A DNA stretch of 64,000 nt from positions 4,278,001 to 4,342,000 of the forward strand of contig NZ_CP132204.1 in the NCBI RefSeq assembly GCF_030718995.1, written 5' to 3'. Each line of letters starts with the position of its first letter. Position 1 is the stretch's first letter. The position numbers and the translations under genes were made by a program. The notes below the pieces were generated by a model that saw only the letters and a program-made list of their open reading frames with translations, was not told where the DNA came from and did not search any database. Of this stretch, positions 1 to 8,440 are shown one piece after another. Source of the stretch: Arthrobacter oryzae. Lineage in GTDB: Bacteria > Actinomycetota > Actinomycetes > Actinomycetales > Micrococcaceae.

Positions 1-55
1 GGCCCGAACGTGCCGAGCGTCATCCCAGTCTAAAGGGAAAGTCAGCCGGACGCTG

Positions 56-1144
56 CTATTGGCCGTTCGGAAGCCACTCCGCCACCGGTTCCACGCCGAG
101 GTCTTCCGCGTCGAACAGCGTCAGCGCCTCCTGGCCGAACACGCCGTCCGGAACCGCATAGCCCAGGTGCGTCCAGGCCGGAGCCATGGCGATCCGGCCA
201 CGGGGCGTTCGCCCCAGAAGCCCCTCGCGGACAAGGAACGGCTCCGCGACGGTTTCCACTGTTTCCGGTTCCTCGCCCACGGCAATGGCCAGGGTGGACA
301 GTCCCACCGGGCCGCCGCCGAACTTGGTGATCAGGGCTTCGAGGACGGAGCGGTCCAGACGGTCAAGCCCCCGCTTGTCCACTTCATACATGTCCAGCGC
401 GGCGGACGCCGCCCGCGCGTCGATTTGTTCGATGCCGTGGACCAGTGCCCAGTCGCGGACGCGGCGAAGGAGGCGGTTCGCGATTCGGGGCGTGCCCCGG
501 GACCGGCCCGCGATTTCGCTGAACCCCGCCGAGTTGACCTTCAGGTCCAACAGACCGGCCGACCGCCTCAGGACCAGCTCCAGTTCCTCGACTGAGTAGA
601 ATTCCAGGTGCCCCGTGAAGCCGAACCTGTCCCGCAGCGGGCCGGGCAAAAGCCCGGCGCGGGTGGTGGCGCCCACGAGCGTAAAGGGCGGCAGCTCGAG
701 TGGAATTGCCGTGGCTCCCGCCCCCTTGCCCACCACGATGTCCACCCGGAAATCTTCCATAGCCATGTACAGCATTTCCTCTGCCGGCCGGGACATGCGG
801 TGGATTTCGTCAAGGAAAAGGACTTCACCCTCGGACAGCGAGGAAAGGATGGCTGCCAGGTCGCCGGCGTGCTGGATGGCCGGACCGCTGCTGATCCGCA
901 GTGGAGCATTCATCTCGGCCGCGATGATCATGGACAACGTGGTCTTGCCGAGTCCGGGCGGGCCGGAGAGCAGGACATGGTCGGCGCTGCGTCCGCGCAT
1001 CCGCGATGCTTCCAGCACCAGCGACAGCTGTTTGCGGACACGGTGCTGGCCCACGAAGTCATGCAGGTTCCTGGGCCGGAGGGCCGCCTCGATGACCCGT
1101 TCCTCCGGTTCCTCTCCCCCGCCGACCAGGGACGGCTCAGCCAC
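56..1144 (-). CDS. ruvB: Holliday junction branch migration ATPase RuvB
   Basis: AAA+ motor that, with RuvA, drives branch migration of Holliday junctions in recombinational repair. The 362-residue product has Walker A GPPGLGKTT (about residues 61-69), Walker B LFLDEIHR (about 109-116), a sensor/arginine-finger region (TTRAG and RDRFG) and the C-terminal winged helix of the family; the length is typical. Its start overlaps the end of ruvA by 8 bp, so the two are translationally coupled. It is the last gene of the minus-strand run pdxT-yebC-ruvC-ruvA-ruvB. The LexA-like box in front of ruvA suggests that ruvAB is DNA-damage inducible. Confidence 0.97.
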   Translation of the reverse strand: MAEPSLVGGGEEPEERVIEAALRPRNLHDFVGQHRVRKQLSLVLEASRMRGRSADHVLLSGPPGLGKTTLSMIIAAEMNAPLRISSGPAIQHAGDLAAILSSLSEGEVLFLDEIHRMSRPAEEMLYMAMEDFRVDIVVGKGAGATAIPLELPPFTLVGATTRAGLLPGPLRDRFGFTGHLEFYSVEELELVLRRSAGLLDLKVNSAGFSEIAGRSRGTPRIANRLLRRVRDWALVHGIEQIDARAASAALDMYEVDKRGLDRLDRSVLEALITKFGGGPVGLSTLAIAVGEEPETVETVAEPFLVREGLLGRTPRGRIAMAPAWTHLGYAVPDGVFGQEALTLFDAEDLGVEPVAEWLPNGQ

Positions 1145-1781
1145 GGGTGCCTACCCTGTTGCCGGCGCGGGCGCCGTCCTGGCCAAGCCACCGCAGAGTG
1201 GCCCGCAGGATCTCGGCCACCTGGCCGCCCGCTTCGAGTTCCGGGGAATCCGAGAGCGCTTTGTCGATGCTGGCGGCGGCGTCCTTTTCGGACCAGCCGA
1301 GGCTCGTCATGGCTGCCACCACCTGCGGCTTCCACGGCGCGGCGGCTGCTGCTGCGGGCGCTGCCGCCGCGCCGGTCCCGTGCGGCACCAGTTTCCCGGC
1401 AAGCTCCAGGACAATCCTTCCAGCGACCTTGGGCCCGATGCCGGGAACCTTCGTGAAGGCCTTGCCGTCGCCGGTATGCGCCGCAACGCGGATCGCTTCG
1501 GGGTCGTGGACGGCCAGCACAGCCAGGGCCAGCCGCGGCCCCACGCCGCTCACACTGAGCAGGACATCGAAGACTTCACGTTCGTCGTCGCTGGCGAATC
1601 CAAACAGCGTCAGGGAATCCTCGCGCACAATGAGGGACGTGAAGAGCTTGCCTTCCTCGCCGGTGCGCAGCCCGCTGAGGGTCTGGGGTGTGGCGTTTAC
1701 GCTCATGCCGGCACCGTTGAGGTCGATCACGGCGGAGGACAACCCGACGTGCGCTACGGTTCCGCGGAGAAAACTGATCAA
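1137..1781 (-). CDS. ruvA: Holliday junction DNA helicase subunit RuvA
   Basis: Tetrameric junction-binding partner of RuvB. The 214-residue protein begins MISFLRGTVAHV, the family's typical N-terminal OB-fold strand, and continues with helix-hairpin-helix segments (VSGVGPRLAL and VPGIGPKVAGRIVLEL), an Ala-rich flexible linker and a C-terminal RuvB-binding domain (MTSLGWSEKDA). The Ala/Pro-rich linker is longer than in E. coli, as in many actinobacteria. A 138-bp gap that holds a LexA-like box separates it from ruvC upstream, so ruvAB probably has its own promoter. It overlaps ruvB by 8 bp. Confidence 0.96.
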   Translation of the reverse strand: MISFLRGTVAHVGLSSAVIDLNGAGMSVNATPQTLSGLRTGEEGKLFTSLIVREDSLTLFGFASDDEREVFDVLLSVSGVGPRLALAVLAVHDPEAIRVAAHTGDGKAFTKVPGIGPKVAGRIVLELAGKLVPHGTGAAAAPAAAAAAPWKPQVVAAMTSLGWSEKDAAASIDKALSDSPELEAGGQVAEILRATLRWLGQDGARAGNRVGTRG

Positions 1782-1866
1782 GGCCGGGCTCCTGGGTTAC
1801 ACAAAAAACTGGGTTTACATGAAAATACGGGGTTCCACTAATAACGGCCGGAACAAAACCCGCCAT

Positions 1867-1883
1867 CCGAACATATCTACGAA
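1867..1883. promoter_or_regulatory. LexA (SOS) box upstream of ruvAB
   Basis: The segment CGAACATATCTACGAA lies in the ruvC-ruvA gap. It resembles the Gram-positive/actinobacterial SOS operator (CGAAC, four bases, GTTCG); the left half-site is perfect and the right half-site (CTACG) has two changes. Boxes of the same kind occur at 21262 and 22291 in this window. The position, on the 5' side of ruvA and not of ruvC, implies separate SOS control of ruvAB. Confidence 0.65.
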
Positions 1884-1919
1884 TACCCTAGCAAGTTCCC
1901 CGGCTGCACAGCCGGACAT

Positions 1920-2498
1920 TCAGCGTGCCCGGCGCGCCTTGGCTTCCGCCTCGGCCCATGCCCGCTGCGCCGGGGTCAACGCCGAACTGCCCGGTCCCGT
2001 GGTAGAGATGGCCGCTCCGCTGCCCGCCCGCCACGCGTGGGTGATGGCCAGCGCCAGCGCATCGGCGGCGTCGGCGGGGCGGGGCGGGGCATCCAGGCGG
2101 AGGATCTTGGTGACGAGTTTCGTCACGGCATCCTTGTTGGATGTTCCGCTGCCGGTCACGGCCGCCTTGACTTCCGACGGCGTGTGCAGGGCAACGGGGA
2201 TGCCGCGCCGGGCGGCGGCGGCAATCACCACGCCGGACGCCTGGGCAACCCCCATCACCGTGCTGACGTTCAGCTGGGAAAACACCCGCTCCACGGCGAG
2301 CACGTGGGGTTCGTAGCGGTCCAGCCAGTCATCGATCGACGTGGCGATCAGGAGTAGCCGCTGGTCCAGGCTTTCATCGGGCGACGTGCCCACCACGCCG
2401 ACGGCCACCATGGTGGCGCGCCTGTTCTTCTCGACGTCCACGACGCCGATGCCGCAACGGGTGAGGCCCGGGTCGACTCCCAATACTCGGAGGGTCAA
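1920..2498 (-). CDS. ruvC: Crossover junction endodeoxyribonuclease RuvC
   Basis: Holliday-junction resolvase that makes paired nicks after RuvAB branch migration. The 192-residue protein has the RNase H-like fold signatures: VLGVDPGLTRCG near the N-terminus with the first catalytic Asp (about residue 9), AVERVF with the catalytic Glu, and the C-terminal acidic motif DAADALALAITHA. The C-terminus is extended by an Arg/Ala-rich tail. It lies 34 bp downstream of yebC and is probably cotranscribed with it; the LexA-like box is downstream of ruvC, before ruvA. Confidence 0.96.
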   Translation of the reverse strand: MTLRVLGVDPGLTRCGIGVVDVEKNRRATMVAVGVVGTSPDESLDQRLLLIATSIDDWLDRYEPHVLAVERVFSQLNVSTVMGVAQASGVVIAAAARRGIPVALHTPSEVKAAVTGSGTSNKDAVTKLVTKILRLDAPPRPADAADALALAITHAWRAGSGAAISTTGPGSSALTPAQRAWAEAEAKARRAR

Positions 2499-2532
2499 GG
2501 CCGGGCCTCAGTTTCACAGCAGGGCTGTGTGA

Positions 2533-3288
2533 TCACTCGGCTTCCAGTGCGGCCTGCACTTCGTCGCTGAGGTCGGCGTTGCTGTAGACGTTCTGGACGT
2601 CGTCGAGCTCTTCCAGGGCGTCCACCAGCTTCATGAACTTCTTGGCGGCATCGAGGTCCAGCGGGACCTCCATGGACGGGACGAACTCAGCTTCATCGGT
2701 GTCATAGTCGATCCCGGCGTCCTTGAGGGCGTCGCGGATCGCCTGCAGGTCCTTGGGATCCGAGTGGATTTCCCAGTTGTCTCCGTTGTCCTTGACTTCC
2801 TCTGCACCGGCATCGAGCACGGCCATCAGGACGTCGTCCTCGCTGAGTCCGTTCTTGGGCAGCGTGACAACGCCTTTGCGGGAAAAGAGGTAGCTGACCG
2901 AGCCGGGATCGGCGATGGTGCCGCCGTTGCGGGAAATGGCGAGCCGGACCTCGGAGGCGGCGCGGTTCTTGTTGTCCGTGAGGCACTCGATCAGCAGGGC
3001 CGAACCCTGCGGGCCGCGGCATTCGTACATGATCTCCGTGTAGTCCACCACTTCGCCGGTGAGGCCGGCGCCGCGCTTGATGGCGCGGTCGATGTTGTCC
3101 GCGGGAACGGAGGTCTTCTTTGCCTTGGTGACGGCAAGTTCCAAACCGGGGTTGCCGGCGAGGTCAGGGCCGCCCATGCGGGCCGCGACTTCGATGTTCT
3201 TGATCAGCTTGGCGAACGACTTTGCCCGGCGGCTATCAAGGATGGCCTTCTTGTGCTTGGTCGTCGCCCATTTGGAGTGGCCTGACAT
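2533..3288 (-). CDS. yebC: YebC/PmpR family regulatory or translation factor
   Basis: The 251-residue protein begins MSGHSKWATTKHKKA, the hallmark N-terminus of the YebC/TACO1 family, and continues with the three-domain pattern (NIDRAIKRG, YECRGPQG and an acidic C-terminus). Family members were long described as DNA-binding regulators; more recent work links them to relief of ribosome stalling. Linkage to ruvC is conserved across bacteria. It begins 3 bp after the pdxT stop codon, so the two are almost certainly in one transcript. Confidence 0.95.
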   Translation of the reverse strand: MSGHSKWATTKHKKAILDSRRAKSFAKLIKNIEVAARMGGPDLAGNPGLELAVTKAKKTSVPADNIDRAIKRGAGLTGEVVDYTEIMYECRGPQGSALLIECLTDNKNRAASEVRLAISRNGGTIADPGSVSYLFSRKGVVTLPKNGLSEDDVLMAVLDAGAEEVKDNGDNWEIHSDPKDLQAIRDALKDAGIDYDTDEAEFVPSMEVPLDLDAAKKFMKLVDALEELDDVQNVYSNADLSDEVQAALEAE

Positions 3289-3291
3289 GCT

Positions 3292-4002
3292 TTACGCTTC
3301 TCCTCTGATCATTCGAATAAACAGTTCATGCACGCGCTTCTCCCCCGTCACTTCCGGGTGGAAGGAGGTGGCCAGCAGGTGGCCTGAACGCACTGCAACA
3401 ATTCTAGCCGTCCCCTGTAGCGCCGCCGCATGCGAGGCGTGCTCCGGATCCGCGGGCTCCACCTGGGCCAAGACCTCCACGCCGGGGCCTGCACGCTCCA
3501 CCCAGGGACCGCGGATAAACACCGCGTGCACCGGGGCCACCCCCGAACCGGTGTCGCTGAAACCCAGTCCCTTGAATTCAAGATCTGTCTCGAAAGACTC
3601 GCGCTGGCGGCCGAACGCGTTACGGCGGACAGTGATGTCCAGTCCGCCGAACGTCTGCTGCGGGTTTCCTTCAAGGTCCGTGGCCGGGTCCGCGATCTCA
3701 TCGGCGAGCAGGATCATGCCTGCACAGGAGCCGTATACGGGCAGCCCGTCGGCGATCAGTTTCCGCAAGGGATCGGCGACTTCGAAGGCCCGTGCAAGTT
3801 TGTCGATAGTGGTGGACTCGCCGCCGGGAATGATCAGGCCGTCAATGCCGTCAAGTTCGGACGGGCGCCGGATTCCGATGCCCGTGGCGCCCATTGCTTC
3901 TGCCGCGCGCAGGTGCTCCCGGAAGTCGCCCTGGAGGGCCAGGACACCGATTCGCAGGCCCGCACCCGCGCGGGAGTAGTCCGTGGAAGGGGGGTTGGTC
4001 AT
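3292..4002 (-). CDS. pdxT: Pyridoxal 5'-phosphate synthase glutaminase subunit PdxT
   Basis: Class I glutamine amidotransferase that supplies ammonia to PdxS for de novo PLP synthesis. Visible features: IGVLALQGDFREH at the N-terminus, the GGESTT substrate motif, the nucleophile motif GSCAGMILLA (Cys about 93) and the His/Glu pair in SFHPEVTGE. The frame is open to 4095, but I place the start at the ATG at 4002 (MTNPPSTDY), which gives 236 residues and leaves room for a promoter divergent from murT. The partner gene pdxS is not adjacent; it lies at 12825-13751 on the same strand. Confidence 0.95.
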   Translation of the reverse strand: MTNPPSTDYSRAGAGLRIGVLALQGDFREHLRAAEAMGATGIGIRRPSELDGIDGLIIPGGESTTIDKLARAFEVADPLRKLIADGLPVYGSCAGMILLADEIADPATDLEGNPQQTFGGLDITVRRNAFGRQRESFETDLEFKGLGFSDTGSGVAPVHAVFIRGPWVERAGPGVEVLAQVEPADPEHASHAAALQGTARIVAVRSGHLLATSFHPEVTGEKRVHELFIRMIRGEA

Positions 4003-4093
4003 CCAAACAGCATAGTGCTCCCGGCGCCTGCAGGCTTGCCGGAACGGGTGCTCCCGCCCGGTTCCATGCCGCGACTGGGATATATTACAGAGC

Positions 4094-5383
4094 ATGCTTT
4101 ACTTCAGCGTTCCGCTCGGCAAGCTCGTCCGCCGGGTCTCCCGGCTCAGGGGCGGAGGCTCTGCCCTCCCCGGCCTCGTGGTGGAGAAAATAGACCCGGG
4201 ATTCATGCAACGGACACTGTCCACACTCCCCCTGGGCGTCGCCGTCGTGAGCGGGACGAACGGCAAGACCACCACCACCAAAATGGTGGTGGAACTGCTG
4301 GAGAGCCAGGGCCTGAAGGTTTTTACGAACCGCACCGGCAGCAACTTCACCCGCGGCGTCGCTGCTGCCCTGCTGGGCGACGTGGACTGGCGTGGGCGCC
4401 TGGATGCGGACATCGCGGTGCTGGAGCTGGATGAGGCGCATGCCGTGCACTTCGTCAACAGGGTTCCGCCGCGCTACAGCCTGCTGCTGAACGTCCTCCG
4501 CGACCAGCTGGACCGTTTCGGCGAGATCGACAAAACCGCGCAGCTCCTGCAGCACATTGCGTCCAAGACCACCGGAACGGTGGTCCTGAACCGCGAGGAT
4601 CCGCGCGTCGCCCGCATCGCCGACACCCTGGACGGACCCGAGGTCCGGTACTTCGGCCTCGACGATTCCCTCCTGAGCACGTTCCCGAACGACGACGACC
4701 TGCGCGCCGGCCCCGGCAGCCCGGTGCCGGCGCTGCCCGCGAAGCCGCACGCCGACGTCGTGCTGCGCCGGGTGGGGACGGATGACGCCGACTTTGAGTA
4801 CGACGGCGGCACGGTCACCACCGGGATGAAGCTCCGTGGCGTCTACAACATCTTCAACGCCGCGGCCGCCCTGGTCCTGGCGCGCTGCATCGCCGGCAAC
4901 GGCGCCACGCCGACGGACCACGACGGCCTGCTGAAGGCCCTGTCCCGGGTTGCCCCTGCCTTTGGCCGCGGTGAAAGCCTGGTGGTTGACGGACTGCCGC
5001 TGGACCTGGTGCTGGTCAAGAACCCCAGCGGCTTCCGGCTGGGCCTGAAGTCCTTCCCCGCCGGCGGTTACGCCACCATGGTGGCGATTAATGACAACTA
5101 TGCCGACGGCCGTGACATGTCCTGGCTCTGGGACGTCGAATTCGATTCGCTGCGTGAAGGCGGCGTGGACCAGTTGACCGGTTCCCGGGCTTACGACATG
5201 GCACTGCGCCTGCAATACGACGACGTCGCCATCGGCGCCGTCAACCCGGAGATCGCGCCCGCCCTGGCAGCCTTCATCCAGGGCGCGAAAGGTAAACCCA
5301 AGCGCATCTTCTGCACTTACACAGCGATGCTGGCCATCCGCCGCGAGCTGTCCAAAATCACCACTGTGGAGGTGGTCTCATGA
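4094..5383 (+). CDS. murT: Lipid II isoglutaminyl synthase, Mur ligase subunit MurT
   Basis: Mur-ligase-like subunit that, with GatD, amidates the D-Glu of lipid II. The 429-residue protein has the P-loop GTNGKTT (residues 54-60), central motifs such as LNVLRDQLDRFGEID and NREDPR, and a C-terminal DUF1727 region with the conserved INDNYADGRD block that carries the catalytic Asp. It overlaps gatD by 4 bp (ATGA). Oddly, the region where characterised MurT proteins carry a four-cysteine zinc ribbon (about residues 190-240) contains no Cys. A TATATTA element just upstream may be the -10 of the divergent promoter. Confidence 0.93.
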   Translation: MLYFSVPLGKLVRRVSRLRGGGSALPGLVVEKIDPGFMQRTLSTLPLGVAVVSGTNGKTTTTKMVVELLESQGLKVFTNRTGSNFTRGVAAALLGDVDWRGRLDADIAVLELDEAHAVHFVNRVPPRYSLLLNVLRDQLDRFGEIDKTAQLLQHIASKTTGTVVLNREDPRVARIADTLDGPEVRYFGLDDSLLSTFPNDDDLRAGPGSPVPALPAKPHADVVLRRVGTDDADFEYDGGTVTTGMKLRGVYNIFNAAAALVLARCIAGNGATPTDHDGLLKALSRVAPAFGRGESLVVDGLPLDLVLVKNPSGFRLGLKSFPAGGYATMVAINDNYADGRDMSWLWDVEFDSLREGGVDQLTGSRAYDMALRLQYDDVAIGAVNPEIAPALAAFIQGAKGKPKRIFCTYTAMLAIRRELSKITTVEVVS

Positions 5384-6102
5384 GCAAGGGAACCATCAGG
5401 GTCCTTCAGCTGTACCCCCGTGACATGAACATCTACGGGGACTGGGGCAACGCCCTGGTGCTCCAGCAGCGCCTCCGCTGGCACGGCTACACGCCCGAAC
5501 TCCTCGAATACAACGTCGGCGATGAGTTCCCGGCCGACGTCGACCTCATCGTGGGAGGCGGCGGCCAGGACAGCGGGCAACTGGTGATCCAGGACGACCT
5601 GCTCTCCCGTGAATCGACGCTGAAGGAGTTGGCCGAAACAGACACTCCCATGCTGCTGATCTGCGGGATGTACCAGCTCTTCGGGCGCTTCTTCAAGACC
5701 CGCACGGGATCAGTGATTCCCGGCATTGGCGTCCTGGACGTCGAGACGCACGGCACGGACGAACGCCTGATCGGCAATGTCAGCGTGTCTTCTCCCGAGT
5801 TCGGCGACATCCTGGGCTACGAAAACCACAGCGGGCAGACCACGCTTGGCCCCGGAGTCCGGCCGCTGGGCGCCACGCCCAAGGGCACGGGCAACAACAG
5901 CAAGGACGGCCAGGAAGGTGCCCGCTACCGGAATATCGTGGCGAGCTACCTGCACGGATCGCTCCTGCCGAAGAATCCTGCCATCGCAGACTTCCTGATC
6001 CGCACCGCCGTCGAACGCAAATATGGCAGCTTCACCCCGGGTGCGCCGGATGACCACTACGCCACCTTGGCGCGCGAGCACGCCGCGAAGCGTCCCCGCT
6101 AG
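5380..6102 (+). CDS. gatD: Lipid II isoglutaminyl synthase, glutamine amidotransferase subunit GatD
   Basis: Class I glutamine amidotransferase that feeds ammonia to MurT. The 240-residue protein has the nucleophile in LLICGMYQLFG (Cys95) and the catalytic His in YLHGSLLPKNP (His192), matching the CobB/CobQ-like amidotransferase layout. The ATG overlaps the murT stop, and a ribosome-binding site (GGAGGTGG) lies inside the murT end, so translation is coupled. Amidation of lipid II aids crosslinking and resistance to muramidases in Gram-positives. Confidence 0.95.
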   Translation: MSKGTIRVLQLYPRDMNIYGDWGNALVLQQRLRWHGYTPELLEYNVGDEFPADVDLIVGGGGQDSGQLVIQDDLLSRESTLKELAETDTPMLLICGMYQLFGRFFKTRTGSVIPGIGVLDVETHGTDERLIGNVSVSSPEFGDILGYENHSGQTTLGPGVRPLGATPKGTGNNSKDGQEGARYRNIVASYLHGSLLPKNPAIADFLIRTAVERKYGSFTPGAPDDHYATLAREHAAKRPR

Positions 6103-6196
6103 AACCCGTCCCGTTCGCTCGGACGCCCCTCCGGCGCGCGGGCCGCCGGTGACGCTTTGTGACCGGCCGGAGACGGGGCCGTGGGAAACTGGTCCC

Positions 6197-6706
6197 ATGG
6201 ACACCGCATCCGCCAGCCTCCCGGAACATCTCCGCCGCCACTCCGGCCCGCGTGATCCGGGCGATGCCTGGGTGGAAGGCGCGGCAGGAAAATTCTGGGG
6301 CCGCTTCGGCTCCGCCGGGCTCCTGGTCCAGGATCCTGCAAAGGGAATCCTGCTGCAGCACCGCGCCACGTGGAGCCACCACGGCGGAACGTGGGGCCTG
6401 CCCGGCGGGGCGCTTCATCAGGGCGAAGACGCCATAGCGGGGGCGCTTCGCGAAGCCCACGAGGAAGCGGCTGTCCCTCCCGGGAACGTCCACGTCCTCT
6501 TCACGTCCGTGTTCGACGTCGGGTACTGGTCCTACACCACGGTGGCAGTCCGCGTTCTGGAATCCTTCGAACCGGCCATCAATGATCCCGAGAGCATCGA
6601 ACTGACATGGGTGCCGGCCGATTCCGTCGAAGAAAGGGAACTCCACCCGGCGTTCGCCACGGCCTGGCCTGAGCTGTGGCGCCGGCTGTCGCAGCACCGC
6701 CACTGA
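6197..6706 (+). CDS. Nudix hydrolase
   Basis: A 169-residue protein with a Nudix box, GGALHQGEDAI followed by LREAHEEA, matching G-x5-E-x7-R-E-x2-E-E; the last Gly of the consensus is replaced by Ala. Nudix enzymes cleave nucleoside diphosphates linked to another moiety; the substrate cannot be told here. I chose the ATG at 6197 (MDTASASLPEH) because upstream codons of the open frame read through the gatD end without family-like sequence. It is 95 bp from gatD and may be transcribed with it. Confidence 0.88.
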   Translation: MDTASASLPEHLRRHSGPRDPGDAWVEGAAGKFWGRFGSAGLLVQDPAKGILLQHRATWSHHGGTWGLPGGALHQGEDAIAGALREAHEEAAVPPGNVHVLFTSVFDVGYWSYTTVAVRVLESFEPAINDPESIELTWVPADSVEERELHPAFATAWPELWRRLSQHRH

Positions 6707-6802
6707 TTTCCCTGGCTGTTTCTCTGTAGGCGTAGCAACCACCGGAGTACCGCAGCGGACGAAGCCGTTGACATAGGTAGGCACCATGTCAGGAGGCACA
6801 CC

Positions 6803-7792
6803 ATGGCGGAAGTCAGCAGCGGACCCACCGGAGCCCACGAAACCGTCCCGGCCGAAGACCCGCTGGATTCCTATTCCGCAACCGTCATCCGCGTCGCGGA
6901 AACCGTTACCCCGCACGTCGCCGCCGTCGAAATGACCGGCAACGGACGTAACGGCAGATACCGGGCGGGGGCGGGCTCGGCCGTCCTGTTCACCTCGGAC
7001 GGGTACCTGGTGACCAATGCCCATGTTGTGGGCTCTGCCGGGAAGGGTTTCGTGATCTTTGCCGACGGCACCCGGACGGCCGTAGAAGTGGTGGGTGCCG
7101 ACCCCCTGTCCGACCTCGCCATCGTGCATGGCAGGGCACCCATGGTCCAGCCTGCCGAGTTCGGCGACGCTGAACGCCTCAAGGTGGGGCAACTGGTCAT
7201 CGCTGTGGGTAATCCCCTGGGGCTCTCGGGCTCCGTGACGGCGGGAGTGGTCAGCGGCCTGGGCCGCTCCATCCCCGTGTGGTCCGGACGCAACCGCCGC
7301 GTGATCGAGGACGTCATCCAGACCGATGCCGCGCTTAACCCCGGGAACTCCGGCGGTGCCCTGGCGGACACCCGGGGCAGGATCGTGGGAATCAACACCG
7401 CTGTGGCCGGGGCGGGTCTGGGGCTGGCGGTACCGATCAACGCCACCTCGCGCCGGATCATCGCCTCGCTCCTCTCGGACGGACGGGTCCGGCGCGCCTA
7501 TCTCGGACTCGTGAACACCCCCGTGCAGCTTCCGGTCGGCTCCGTGGTGCGGACCGGCCACCGTGACGGACTACTGGTGGTGGAGGTCCTTCCCGGATCG
7601 CCCGCCGAACGCGCCGGCCTCCGCGCCGGGGACGTGCTCCTAAGCGTTGGCCGGAAGTCTGTCTCGAATGCGGAAAGCCTACAGAAACTGCTCTTCTCGG
7701 AGGCGATCGGTGAGCCGCTGGACATTTCAGCGCTGCGTGACGGGGCGGAACTGCGGGTCGTGGCCGTCCCGGAAGAAATGACGGAGAACTAG
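6803..7792 (+). CDS. Trypsin-like serine protease with PDZ domain (HtrA/DegP-like)
   Basis: A 329-residue S1C-type protease. The catalytic triad is visible: His74 in VTNAHVVG, Asp104 in DPLSDLAIV and Ser183 in NPGNSGGAL. A PDZ domain follows (about residues 225-320, with GLRAGDVLLSVG). HtrA proteins degrade or refold damaged proteins, usually outside the membrane. No signal peptide or transmembrane segment is visible: the N-terminus is acidic and hydrophilic, so it is predicted cytoplasmic unless exported by an unrecognised route. An AGGAGG ribosome-binding site precedes the ATG. Confidence 0.92.
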   Translation: MAEVSSGPTGAHETVPAEDPLDSYSATVIRVAETVTPHVAAVEMTGNGRNGRYRAGAGSAVLFTSDGYLVTNAHVVGSAGKGFVIFADGTRTAVEVVGADPLSDLAIVHGRAPMVQPAEFGDAERLKVGQLVIAVGNPLGLSGSVTAGVVSGLGRSIPVWSGRNRRVIEDVIQTDAALNPGNSGGALADTRGRIVGINTAVAGAGLGLAVPINATSRRIIASLLSDGRVRRAYLGLVNTPVQLPVGSVVRTGHRDGLLVVEVLPGSPAERAGLRAGDVLLSVGRKSVSNAESLQKLLFSEAIGEPLDISALRDGAELRVVAVPEEMTEN

Positions 7793-8440
7793 CCGAAGCC
7801 TGCGGCCTTTTTAGGTCCGGCCCTCTGGCGCCGTAACATAGCCGGCGTCGCGCCGCACGAGAATGCTCCCGGGGCTCCAATCCTGCGAATGGCGCACACA
7901 CGTGACAGGGGCAGGTTGGAAACTGTCCCAGCGACGAGGTTACCGCACCTGCGAAAGTAATAAACCCCTGCATCTGTTCCGCCTCCGGCCATCGCGCTAT
8001 GGTTGGTGGTGAACAGCCCCTCCAACCACATCGATGTGGGGGACGAGCGCTGTTCCAGCACTACAGGCCGGTCACCGGATCACCGTTACCGGAGCCGGGA
8101 TTGTGGATATTGGGGTAGGCACGGGGGTGCCCTCATATCGTTATCCGTGCGCTTTAACTTCACTCACCGTGAGGCACGGAGGTTTCCAAATGCGGCAGGG
8201 GCTCTGCGCCGCCGCTTTGAATCAGGCCACTGCAAAAATGGGGCATTGCGCCGATTCACGGAACGTATCGCCGCGTAAATTTGGGGCCACTAACCGCAGA
8301 CAAACGTCCGACTGGAATCTCATATCCGGCGCAGCCACACCATGGCGTGCCGGAACCCACATTGATCCACGGTGGGTGATTCCGCGTGCCCGGACCCTGC
8401 GGCCTACACCTGGGAATGAACCACAAGATAGGAAGATCTC
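7793..8440. other. 648-bp intergenic region without a recognisable gene
   Basis: No convincing coding sequence on either strand; the open frames here lack family resemblance. A weak GCCG/CGGC hairpin followed by TTTTT (about 7791-7813) could end transcription after the protease gene. The rest is probably the promoter and a long 5' leader of the secreted protein at 8441. I looked for a c-di-AMP riboswitch pattern like the one at 37711 and did not find it. Confidence 0.5.

Noticed and set aside
6032..7561. A 509-codon minus-strand frame opposite the Nudix and protease genes
   Set aside because: It spans two plus-strand genes with clear motifs and has no family pattern of its own.
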